From Gammaproteobacteria bacterium (GTDB taxonomy: Bacteria > Pseudomonadota > Gammaproteobacteria > UBA6429 > Thiohalophilaceae), in contig JAHEDA010000003.1 of NCBI GenBank assembly GCA_024641445.1, positions 1 through 28,195 of the forward strand: a stretch of 28,195 nucleotides of DNA, given 5' to 3'. The position numbers and the translations under genes were made by a program. Under the pieces are notes generated by a model. It ran no database searches. It was not told where the DNA came from and worked only from the letters and a program-made list of their open reading frames with translations. Shown here piece by piece: positions 7,320-15,068 of this stretch; the stretch's first letter is position 1, and each line of letters starts with the position of its first letter.

Positions 7320-8195
7320 ATGTTTCAGGGGAGTATGGTGGCCCTAGTCACCCCAATGCACGCTGACGGCAGTATTGACGAGGCGGCACTGGCAAAGTTG
7401 GTGGAGTTACATATCGAGAATGGTACCGACGCCATCGTTGCCGTGGGTACCACGGGAGAATCCGCCACCCTGGATGAGGAAGAACACTGCCATGTGATCC
7501 GGCGTGTGGTCGAGATGGTCAAGGGGCGCATACCCGTGATCGCCGGGACGGGTGCCAACTCCACCACCGAGGCGATTACCCTGACCCGTTGCGCTAAAGA
7601 GGCCGGTGCCAATGCCTGCCTGCTGGTGACACCTTATTACAATAAGCCGACCCAGGAAGGACTCTATCTACACCACAAGGCCATTGCCGAGGCGGTGGCG
7701 ATCCCGCAGATCCTCTACAACGTTCCAGGTCGCACTGCCGTGGACATGCTGCCTGCCACTGTTGCGCGTCTGTCGAAGATCGCCAATATCGTCGGGATCA
7801 AGGAGGCTACGGGGAATCTGGAGCGGGTGCGCGAACTGAGACAGCTCTGCCCCGAGGGTTTCGAGCTATACAGTGGCGACGATGCAACCGGTATGGAATT
7901 TTTGCTCCTGGGCGGGCAGGGGGTCATCTCGGTGACCACGAACGTAGCGCCGAAGTCCATGCACGAAATGTGCGTCGCCGCACTCGCGGGCGAGCGTGCC
8001 AAGGCGGTGGCGATCAACGACAAGCTGATGGCCCTGCACACTAAACTCTTTGTCGAGGCCAATCCGATCCCGGTTAAGTGGGCACTCTACGAGATGGGGC
8101 TTATCCCCCCAGGTATTCGTCTGCCCCTGACCTTTCTTTCCTCGCCCCACCACGACACTGTTCGCCAGGCTTTACGCCAGGCCGGTGTGTTGTAA
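7320..8195 (+). CDS. dapA: 4-hydroxy-tetrahydrodipicolinate synthase
   Basis: DapA condenses pyruvate with aspartate semialdehyde, the first committed step of the lysine and diaminopimelate pathway, in the cytoplasm. The 291-residue TIM-barrel protein matches the 292 of E. coli and keeps its key residues at the same positions: T44/T45 in GTTGES, Y107, Y133 and R138 in YNVPGR, and the Schiff-base lysine K161 in GIKEATG. I chose ATG 7320, preceded by GAGGTAA. An in-frame ATG at 7248 would add 24 residues not found in the family. It begins a tight plus-strand cluster with bamC (14-base gap), an MBL hydrolase and purC. The divergent partner is galT. The 181-base upstream region shows no lysine riboswitch that I can recognise. 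Confidence 0.97.
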   Translation: MFQGSMVALVTPMHADGSIDEAALAKLVELHIENGTDAIVAVGTTGESATLDEEEHCHVIRRVVEMVKGRIPVIAGTGANSTTEAITLTRCAKEAGANACLLVTPYYNKPTQEGLYLHHKAIAEAVAIPQILYNVPGRTAVDMLPATVARLSKIANIVGIKEATGNLERVRELRQLCPEGFELYSGDDATGMEFLLLGGQGVISVTTNVAPKSMHEMCVAALAGERAKAVAINDKLMALHTKLFVEANPIPVKWALYEMGLIPPGIRLPLTFLSSPHHDTVRQALRQAGVL

Positions 8196-8209
8196 TACAG
8201 AAGGTTATC

Positions 8210-9289
8210 ATGCAAATACCGCGCATAACGAAGTTAGTGCGACTGGCCTGTCTTGGCAGCGTTATCACACTGACAGCCTGCTCGTCAACGCCAGAAGTGC
8301 CCCAGTACCTGAATGAGAAAACGGTCGATGCGCTATCTGTTCCACCCGATTTGCATCAACCCGTTCCCACTGAAGATTACCAGGTCCCCGCCTTGCAGGG
8401 ACAGCAGCACACCTTTTCTGCTTACAGTGGTGTCGCGGGTGAGGTGAAGGCACAACAACTCTTACCGGTGTTACCTAAGATGTCACTTGAACGCGATGGC
8501 GGCATGGCATGGTTAAGTATCGCGGACCCTGCTGATGCGGTCTGGAGTGACTTGAAGTCATTCATTATCTCGCTTGGCTTTAATATCGCGAAAGAGAACG
8601 CCAATCTGGGTATTCTCGAAACGGATTGGCAGCTCAATCATATTGAGCGACCACGCAACTGGTTCGTGGCCAAGTTGGGCAAGTTATTTGGTGATAACGT
8701 GATGGATCAGTTTCAGATCACACTGGAACGGAGCGCGAAGGACAAATCATTGGTATTTGTTACTCATCGAGGCCTGATCGAGACGGAGCAAAATGGGGTA
8801 AAGGGGTGGCAGCCACGCCCGGTTGACATGGAACTAGAGACCGAGGTCCTGCGTCGCTTTATGTTGTTTCGTGGCCTGAATGCGGATGCGGCACAGGCGC
8901 AATTTATCAGCAAGTCGGTGGAAGGCATCTCGGTATTGGGTAAGGACCGGGACGGCCAGCCTCAGCTCGTGGTACAGGAAAACTTTGCCCGCACCTGGCG
9001 CCGTGTTGGCCTGGCCATGGATCGCCTGGGTTTTGTTGTAGACGATCGCAATCGTTCTGCCGGGGTTTACTATATTCGCCTACCCGAAAACTATTCAGAC
9101 GAGGGTAGTGCCAGCTGGTTCTCTCAGCTTATGGCAGGCAAGCAGAAATTGCCGAAAGAAGGCATGCTGATCAAACTCGAGGAACAAAACAGTGTCACCG
9201 CGGTGCGTTTGAGCGATCGCTCTAATAAACCGGTAGATAGTGACATCGCGCAGAAGATGTTGCTGCGCATCAAGGAACAGATGTATTAG
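8210..9289 (+). CDS. bamC: Outer membrane protein assembly factor BamC (lipoprotein)
   Basis: BamC (NlpB) is a lipoprotein subunit of the beta-barrel assembly machine. The protein has 359 residues (344 in E. coli). It starts with a basic, hydrophobic signal peptide and a lipobox LTAC with the lipidated Cys at 24. A Pro-rich extended segment (about 25-80), which in E. coli lies on BamD, comes next, followed by two helix-grip-like domains (about 85-210 and 235-355). I chose ATG 8210 because it places the signal peptide at the N-terminus; the in-frame ATG at 8078 lies inside dapA. The dapA-bamC order, as in E. coli, is the main support, because BamC sequences diverge quickly. The stop is 9 bases before the next start. 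Confidence 0.9.
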   Translation: MQIPRITKLVRLACLGSVITLTACSSTPEVPQYLNEKTVDALSVPPDLHQPVPTEDYQVPALQGQQHTFSAYSGVAGEVKAQQLLPVLPKMSLERDGGMAWLSIADPADAVWSDLKSFIISLGFNIAKENANLGILETDWQLNHIERPRNWFVAKLGKLFGDNVMDQFQITLERSAKDKSLVFVTHRGLIETEQNGVKGWQPRPVDMELETEVLRRFMLFRGLNADAAQAQFISKSVEGISVLGKDRDGQPQLVVQENFARTWRRVGLAMDRLGFVVDDRNRSAGVYYIRLPENYSDEGSASWFSQLMAGKQKLPKEGMLIKLEEQNSVTAVRLSDRSNKPVDSDIAQKMLLRIKEQMY

Positions 9290-9298
9290 TCATACCAG

Positions 9299-10063
9299 GT
9301 GAGCTTACGCTTTGCATCCTTGGGTAGCGGCAGTCGTGGTAATGCGACGCTGGTGGAATGTGCAGGTACGCGGATTCTGGTTGACTGCGGTTTTTCAGTA
9401 CGTGAGACCGAACTGCGTCTGGCTCGTCTGGGCCTGAATGCGGACGATCTTTCAGCACTGCTGGTGACGCACGAACATGAGGATCATGTGCGTGGGGTCA
9501 GGGCCTTGTCACGGAAGTACAACGTACCCGTGCGCGGAACTCACGGCACCGGTGTTGTCGCGGGGTTGGAGGACATATCGAGCTGGCAATCCTTCGACCC
9601 ACACACGGCCTTTGTCCTGGGGGAGTTGGAGGTACAGCCGGTCTCGGTCCCACACGATGCCCGTGAGCCCTGCCAGTATATTTTTTCGGATGGCGTTGTG
9701 CGACTCGCGGTGATCACGGACCTGGGTTCGAGCACCCCGTACCTTGAACAACAACTCTCTGGCTGTCATGGCTTGCTGCTGGAGTGTAATCACGACAGCG
9801 TGATGCTGTCACAGGGGCAGTATCCGCCTTCCTTGAAGGCTCGTGTAGGGGGGCGGTTGGGGCACCTGAGTAATGCTCAGGCCGCCGAGCTGTTAGCGAG
9901 TATTGACGTCAGCTGTCTGCGCTATATTGCCGGCATGCACCTGAGTGAAAAAAATAATCGGCCTGAACTCGCACAACAGGCCCTGTGCGAGGTCCTGTAT
10001 TGCCAACCACAGGACATCGCGCTGGCAGATCAACAAATGGGATTGGCTTGGCAAACACTGTAA
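9299..10063 (+). CDS. MBL-fold metallo-hydrolase (YycJ/WalJ-like)
   Basis: The 254-residue protein is a metallo-beta-lactamase-fold hydrolase. The metal-binding signature HEHEDH is at 58-63. The N-terminal SLGSGSRGN motif (8-15) is typical of the YycJ/WalJ branch, some members of which are reported exonucleases. Further ligand candidates are H121 region (SVPHDA), D141-area (ITDLG) and GMHLS near the C-terminus. The substrate cannot be inferred. The start is GTG at 9299; it is the only start codon between the in-frame bamC stop and the conserved N-terminus. It sits between bamC and purC, spaced 9 and 39 bases, so it is very likely co-transcribed with them. Confidence 0.9.
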   Translation: MSLRFASLGSGSRGNATLVECAGTRILVDCGFSVRETELRLARLGLNADDLSALLVTHEHEDHVRGVRALSRKYNVPVRGTHGTGVVAGLEDISSWQSFDPHTAFVLGELEVQPVSVPHDAREPCQYIFSDGVVRLAVITDLGSSTPYLEQQLSGCHGLLLECNHDSVMLSQGQYPPSLKARVGGRLGHLSNAQAAELLASIDVSCLRYIAGMHLSEKNNRPELAQQALCEVLYCQPQDIALADQQMGLAWQTL

Positions 10064-10102
10064 TCCGCGATGTATTCTGCATTGCTCGTGAGGAAAAGTT
10101 CC

Positions 10103-10819
10103 ATGCAAAAACGTGATGTTCTGGTAACCGGAAAGGCCAAGACTGTCTATACGACAGACGACGCGGACAGGCTCATCCTGCACTTTCGTGATGACACCTC
10201 GGCATTTGATGGTGAGAAAAAGGAAAAACTCACGCGCAAAGGTCTGGTGAATAATTATTTCAATGCCTTTATCATGCAGAAATTACAGGCGGCAGGTATC
10301 CCTACACACTTTGAGAAGGTGTTGGGTGATGATGAGGCCTTGATCAAACGCCTGACCATGATCCCGGTGGAGTGTGTTGTCCGTAATCTTGCCGCAGGTA
10401 GTCTGGTGCGACGTCTGGGTGTGGAAGAGGGTTTGGAACTCAATCCACCTACGTTTGAGTTCTTTCTCAAAAATGATGCCTTGCATGACCCCATGATCAA
10501 TGACTCGCACATTCGCACCTTCAACTGGGCCAGCGAGGCCGAGGTGCTGCAAATGAAGGACCTTACCTTCCAGGTAAATGTCGTGCTGAAGCGCCTCTTC
10601 GCGGATGCCGGAATGCTCCTGGTCGATTACAAGCTCGAATTTGGCCGCTTTAAAGGCCAGGTTCTGCTGGGTGATGAGTTCAGCCCCGATGGTTGCCGCC
10701 TGTGGGATGCGGCTACCCGCAAAAAGCTGGACAAGGACCGTTTCCGTCAGGGCCTGGGCGGGGTGGTGGAGGCCTATGAGGAGGTGGCGCAGCGCCTGGG
10801 GGTCTCTATACCTCTTTGA
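10103..10819 (+). CDS. purC: Phosphoribosylaminoimidazole-succinocarboxamide synthase (SAICAR synthetase)
   Basis: PurC joins aspartate to CAIR using ATP in de novo purine synthesis. The 238-residue length fits E. coli (237). Motifs seen: the nucleotide loop GKAKTVY near the N-terminus, SAFDGEKKEKLTRKG, the conserved CVVRNLAAGSLVRRLGVEEG core, and the C-terminal LVDYKLEFGRF and GDEFSPDGCRLWD. I chose ATG 10103, preceded by a strong GAGGAAAAG site; the in-frame ATG at 10070 adds 11 residues absent from the family. It is the last gene of the dapA-bamC-MBL-purC cluster and is followed by a terminator hairpin. No PurR-type operator is apparent in the 39-base gap upstream. Confidence 0.97.
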   Translation: MQKRDVLVTGKAKTVYTTDDADRLILHFRDDTSAFDGEKKEKLTRKGLVNNYFNAFIMQKLQAAGIPTHFEKVLGDDEALIKRLTMIPVECVVRNLAAGSLVRRLGVEEGLELNPPTFEFFLKNDALHDPMINDSHIRTFNWASEAEVLQMKDLTFQVNVVLKRLFADAGMLLVDYKLEFGRFKGQVLLGDEFSPDGCRLWDAATRKKLDKDRFRQGLGGVVEAYEEVAQRLGVSIPL

Positions 10820-10835
10820 AATATATATAAAAAAA

Positions 10836-10864
10836 CAAAAACGCCCCCACGAGGGGCATTTTTA
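10836..10864 (+). terminator. Intrinsic terminator after purC
   Basis: A GCCCC/GGGGC stem (10843-10847 with 10853-10857, loop CACGA) is flanked by an A-run on the left and a T-run (10859-10863) on the right. It should end the dapA-purC transcript, and the flanking A-run would allow some action in the other direction. Confidence 0.85.
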
Positions 10865-10902
10865 TTGCCGGTCATATAAGTGTAATTCTAGCCCTCGGGC
10901 CC

Positions 10903-10929
10903 TAAATACTTGTAGGAATCGTCCGATAC
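10903..10929 (+). promoter_or_regulatory. Sigma-28 (FliA)-type promoter of the chemoreceptor gene
   Basis: TAAATACT (10903-10910) and TCCGATAC (10922-10929) match the flagellar sigma-28 consensus TAAA-N15-GCCGATAA with exactly 15 bases between TAAA and the -10 octamer; the -10 matches at 6 of 8 positions. Transcription would start near 10936, about 30 bases before the chemoreceptor ATG. Chemoreceptor genes are classical FliA targets, which supports the reading. Confidence 0.75.
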
Positions 10930-10965
10930 CCTTTCATAAGATATATATATTAAGGGGTCACTCAC

Positions 10966-13020
10966 ATGAAGCAGTGGTTGTCCATGCAAACACTCATGGC
11001 GCTGTTCATGAATCTTAAGGTTGGACACAAGGTCTGGATGGGCACTGGCGTCATGCTGGTCTTGCTGGCCGTGGTAGCCCTTAGTTCTGTAACCAGTCTG
11101 ACCAGCGCCCAGTACAAGTTCAGCGCGGTAGTCGAAGATAGTCAGCCCATGACGATTACCTCCATGGAACTTGCCAATGCCCTCGATCACGCCAACGCGG
11201 CATTGGGGTTTTACCTGCTCAGCGTCACCGATCGCGATAAGCTTGAATACGAAAACAGCCTGGTAAAACTCGATCAAATTATTCAAAAGCTCTATACGAT
11301 GGATGTGGTGAAGCGGGACTCGGCCATACAAGCCCTGGTGGGGAGCATTGAGCAGGATATCGCCAAATTTAAATCCTATCGCGCGACGATGCTGGACCTT
11401 GCGGTGGATTTCAACAAGAACTTCCCCGGCATTGGGCTCTCCGGCGAGAAGATGAATCCGCTGGCATTGACCATCCAAGAAAATCTCAATGAGATGATCC
11501 GGGTGGAGATGCAGGATGGCAGCATCAACAAACAGCGTCGCAAACTTTTAAAAGACATTACCGACCTGCGCCAGACCTGGATGCTCATCGTGCTGGATAA
11601 CCGTGCCTTCATGACCTTCCGCTCGAAGTCCCAGGTGGACAATATCAAAACATTCCGCGAGGTATTTGATACGCAGTTAAAGACGCTCTCGGGCTATGGC
11701 AACACCCTGTTGTTCGAGCAGTCCGAGGCGCTTGAGAATATTAAAACAAGCAAGACAGAATTTTTTAAACTGTTGGATGAAATGATCCAGGTGCACGGTA
11801 GCGAGAAGTGGCGTACCGATTCTTACCTGATTCGTAGTGAGATTGGCCCATTGGTGCAGCGGGTGCAGAGCAACGTGGCCAAACTGGTCGAGGGCCAACG
11901 CCAGCAGACCGAGGAGAATAGTCAGTCCATCCTGACCCAGGTGAGTGTCATTCGTAATATGGCACTGGTAATGCTGGTGTTGGGCGTAGTGGTCGGTGTC
12001 GGTGGTGGCTGGTTCATCGGTTACATCATCACTCAGCCGCTGAATGAGACCGTCGAGGCCCTAACCGATATTTCGGAGGGTGAGGGTGACCTGACGCGGC
12101 GCCTGAAGGTCCGTGGTCGTGATGAGATCGCACAACTCGCTGCGGCCTTTAATAAATTTGCTACCCGTGTGCATGCCACTATCGGTAAGGTCGCGGGCGC
12201 CACGGCCCAGCTCGCGGCGGCGGCAGAAGAAATGTCGATGATCACCGACGAGACCAGTAAGGGTGTATTGCAGCAGAAGGCGGAGACGGAACAGGTTGCC
12301 ACCGCCATGACTGAAATGGCCTCGACGGCACAGGAGATGGCGCGTAACGCCGAGAGTACGGCGAGTAATATTCAGCAAGCGGACGACCGTGCCACTGAGG
12401 GTAAGAATGTGGTGAGTCGCACGCTGGATGCGATCAACGATCTGGCCCGCGAAGTCGAGCGCGCCGCGAGCGTGATCCAGAAACTGGAGAAAGACAGCGA
12501 AGGGATCGGTAGTGTGGTGGTGGTCATTCAGGGTATCGCTGAGCAGACGAATCTCCTGGCGTTAAATGCGGCCATTGAGGCCGCACGTGCTGGCGAGCAG
12601 GGTCGTGGTTTTGCCGTGGTCGCTGATGAGGTGCGTAATCTAGCAAGTCGCACACAGCAATCCACACAGGAGATCGAGGCTATGGTGGCACGCCTGCAGG
12701 CGGGTGCACAGGAGGCTGTAGCAGTAATGAGTCATGGCAAGGAACAGGCGCGCAAGGGAGTAGAGCAGGCCGCTGCTGCAGGGGGGGCGTTGGATAGCAT
12801 CACTACCTCCGTAGCTGAAATATCCACCATGAGTAGCCAGATTGCCTCTTCAGCACAGCAGCAAGGAAATGTGGCAGAAGAGATCAGCGAACGTGTTGTG
12901 AGTATTACGCGTGTCGCTGACAATACCAATAATGGCACCATGCAATTGGCCAAGGCCAGCGTTGAACTGGCACACCTGGCCACAGACCTGCAGGAGATGG
13001 TGGGTAGCTTCAAGGTCTAG
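10966..13020 (+). CDS. Methyl-accepting chemotaxis protein (complete, 684 aa)
   Basis: This is a transmembrane chemoreceptor. Domains in order: a short cytoplasmic N-terminus, TM1 (about 24-46), a large, mostly helical periplasmic sensor (about 47-327), TM2 (about 328-354), HAMP (about 353-408), and the cytoplasmic signalling domain to the end. The conserved CheA/CheW contact tip GIAEQTNLLALNAAIEAARA starts at 523 and is followed by GEQGRGFAVVADEVR. There is no C-terminal NWETF pentapeptide. The periplasmic part, about 280 residues, is longer than a single four-helix bundle and may be a bimodular helical sensor; its ligand is unknown. The ATG at 10966 follows AAGGGG at a good distance. It has its own sigma-28-type promoter and an intrinsic terminator, so it is monocistronic. 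Confidence 0.96.
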   Translation: MKQWLSMQTLMALFMNLKVGHKVWMGTGVMLVLLAVVALSSVTSLTSAQYKFSAVVEDSQPMTITSMELANALDHANAALGFYLLSVTDRDKLEYENSLVKLDQIIQKLYTMDVVKRDSAIQALVGSIEQDIAKFKSYRATMLDLAVDFNKNFPGIGLSGEKMNPLALTIQENLNEMIRVEMQDGSINKQRRKLLKDITDLRQTWMLIVLDNRAFMTFRSKSQVDNIKTFREVFDTQLKTLSGYGNTLLFEQSEALENIKTSKTEFFKLLDEMIQVHGSEKWRTDSYLIRSEIGPLVQRVQSNVAKLVEGQRQQTEENSQSILTQVSVIRNMALVMLVLGVVVGVGGGWFIGYIITQPLNETVEALTDISEGEGDLTRRLKVRGRDEIAQLAAAFNKFATRVHATIGKVAGATAQLAAAAEEMSMITDETSKGVLQQKAETEQVATAMTEMASTAQEMARNAESTASNIQQADDRATEGKNVVSRTLDAINDLAREVERAASVIQKLEKDSEGIGSVVVVIQGIAEQTNLLALNAAIEAARAGEQGRGFAVVADEVRNLASRTQQSTQEIEAMVARLQAGAQEAVAVMSHGKEQARKGVEQAAAAGGALDSITTSVAEISTMSSQIASSAQQQGNVAEEISERVVSITRVADNTNNGTMQLAKASVELAHLATDLQEMVGSFKV

Positions 13021-13043
13021 CATGTCGAATCGATATTGGCGAG

Positions 13044-13068
13044 AAGCCGGGCATGCCCCGGCTTTTTT
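13044..13068 (+). terminator. Intrinsic terminator after the chemoreceptor gene
   Basis: A perfect 8-bp stem AAGCCGGG/CCCGGCTT (13044-13051 with 13057-13064, loop CATGC) runs into a T-tract at 13063-13068. It separates the chemoreceptor from parE. Confidence 0.92.
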
Positions 13069-13169
13069 ATTGTTGTCATTGTGCGAAGGCCGTAATACAA
13101 ATTCAGACAGGGGTTATTCACGCTGATCAGGGATTGTGTTAACTTACACCAAAATTCCTAATGGTCGCT

Positions 13170-15059
13170 ATGAACTCAAAATCTTATACTGCAGAATCCA
13201 TTGAAGTCCTCACCGGACTGGAACCTGTCCGCAAACGGCCGGGTATGTACACCCAGACCGAACGACCCAATCACCTTGCTCAGGAAGTTATCGATAATAG
13301 CGTGGATGAGGCCATTGCCGGTCATGCCAGCGAGATCGATGTTGTCCTCTATAAAGATAATTCTCTCGAGGTGCGTGATAACGGTCGTGGTATGCCGGTA
13401 GACAAACATCCGGGTGAAAAGATATCGGGCGTTGAGGTTATCCTCACCCGCCTGCATGCCGGCGGCAAATTCTCCAACAAAAACTATCAATTCTCGGGTG
13501 GCCTGCATGGTGTGGGGGTCTCCGTCGTCAACGCACTCTCGAAAAAACTTGAGGTGCTGATCCGCCGTGATGGGAAGGAACATCACATGGCCTTTGCCGG
13601 TGGTGAGCCCGCGAGCAAGCTCAAGGTTGTTGGCGATGTGGGTAAGCGTAATACCGGTACAACATTACGATTCTGGCCCGATACCAAATACTTTGACTCA
13701 CCAAAATTTTCCGTCTCTCGCCTGCGGCATGTACTACGTGCCAAGGCCGTCTTGTGTCCTGGCCTGAAGGTCAGCTTCAAGGATGAACAGAGTGGTGAAA
13801 AAGATGACTGGTATTACGAAGATGGTCTGAAGGATTATCTCGTGAGTGCACTCGATCAGGCAGAGACACTGCCAGATAGCCCTTTTGTGGGCAGCATGGC
13901 GGGGAATACCGAGGCGGTGGATTGGGCAGTGGTATGGGTCCCTGATAGCCCCGTGCTAATCATGGAGAGCTATGTCAACCTGATTCCAACCACGCAGGGT
14001 GGGACGCACGTCAATGGTCTGCGCACAGGCATTACCGAGGCAATGCGGGAGTTTTGTGAGATTCGAAATCTGTTGCCGCGTGGGGTGAAGATTACGCCAG
14101 AAGATGTCTGGGATAAGGTCAATCACGTCCTCTCCGTAAAGATTGCCGACCCCCAGTTCAGCGGCCAGACCAAAGAGCGCCTCTCATCACGTGAGTGCGC
14201 TACCTTTGTTGGTGGGGTGGTCAAAGATGCCTTCAGTCTATGGCTGAATCAGCACACCGAGAGTGGCGAGCGTATTGCCGAACTCGTTATCAACAACGCA
14301 CAGGTACGCCTGAAGGCGGGGCGTGCAGTTATTCGTAAAAAGGTGACGCAGGGGCCTGCCCTGCCAGGAAAACTGGCGGATTGTGCCGGGCAGGACCTGG
14401 AGCGTACCGAATTATTTCTGGTCGAGGGTGACTCTGCGGGTGGTTCGGCCAAGCAGGCGCGTGATCGTGATTTTCAGGCCATCATGCCGCTACGTGGCAA
14501 GATACTGAATACCTGGGAGGTGGAATCGGGCGAGGTGTTGTCTTCACAAGAAGTGCATGACATCTCCGTTGCGATTGGTGTTGACCCGGGCTCCGACAAG
14601 ATTGAAGACCTGCGTTATGGCAAGGTGATCATCCTTGCCGATGCCGATTCCGATGGTGCCCACATTGCAACCCTTCTCTGCGCCTTATTCATGCGGCATT
14701 TCTGGCCGCTGGTGATGGCCGGCCGTATTTATGTTGCGATGCCGCCGCTTTATCGCATCGATGTGGGCAAGGAGGTCTTCTATGCCCGTGACGAGGCAGA
14801 ACGCCAGGGTTATCTTGACCGTATTGCGGCCGAAAAGATTAGCGGCAAGATATCGGTTACCCGCTTTAAGGGGTTGGGTGAGATGAACCCGTTGCAATTG
14901 CGTGAGACCACCATGGACCCGAATACACGCCGACTGGCACGTCTGACGATCAAACCGGGCGATGGGACACAACAACTCCTTGATATGTTACTGGCCAAGA
15001 AGCGTGCCTCGGATCGACGCTCCTGGCTGGAAGAACGCGGCGACCTCGCCAAGGTATAG
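13170..15059 (+). CDS. parE: DNA topoisomerase IV subunit B
   Basis: ParE is the ATPase subunit of topoisomerase IV, which decatenates daughter chromosomes. The 629-residue product (E. coli 630) shows the GHKL ATPase motifs EVIDNSVDEAIAG, DNGRGMP and GGLHGVGVSVVNALS, then the transducer domain. The TOPRIM domain follows, with EGDSAGGSA from residue 419 and DADSDGAH from 491. The C-terminal GLGEMNPLQL motif is present. It reads as ParE rather than GyrB by length (GyrB is about 800 residues) and by linkage to parC. I chose ATG 13170, which aligns with the E. coli N-terminus; ATG 13161 would add three residues (MVA) and cannot be excluded, as neither has a strong ribosome site. The gap to parC is 9 bases. 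Confidence 0.97.
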   Translation: MNSKSYTAESIEVLTGLEPVRKRPGMYTQTERPNHLAQEVIDNSVDEAIAGHASEIDVVLYKDNSLEVRDNGRGMPVDKHPGEKISGVEVILTRLHAGGKFSNKNYQFSGGLHGVGVSVVNALSKKLEVLIRRDGKEHHMAFAGGEPASKLKVVGDVGKRNTGTTLRFWPDTKYFDSPKFSVSRLRHVLRAKAVLCPGLKVSFKDEQSGEKDDWYYEDGLKDYLVSALDQAETLPDSPFVGSMAGNTEAVDWAVVWVPDSPVLIMESYVNLIPTTQGGTHVNGLRTGITEAMREFCEIRNLLPRGVKITPEDVWDKVNHVLSVKIADPQFSGQTKERLSSRECATFVGGVVKDAFSLWLNQHTESGERIAELVINNAQVRLKAGRAVIRKKVTQGPALPGKLADCAGQDLERTELFLVEGDSAGGSAKQARDRDFQAIMPLRGKILNTWEVESGEVLSSQEVHDISVAIGVDPGSDKIEDLRYGKVIILADADSDGAHIATLLCALFMRHFWPLVMAGRIYVAMPPLYRIDVGKEVFYARDEAERQGYLDRIAAEKISGKISVTRFKGLGEMNPLQLRETTMDPNTRRLARLTIKPGDGTQQLLDMLLAKKRASDRRSWLEERGDLAKV

Positions 15060-15068
15060 GCACGAATC

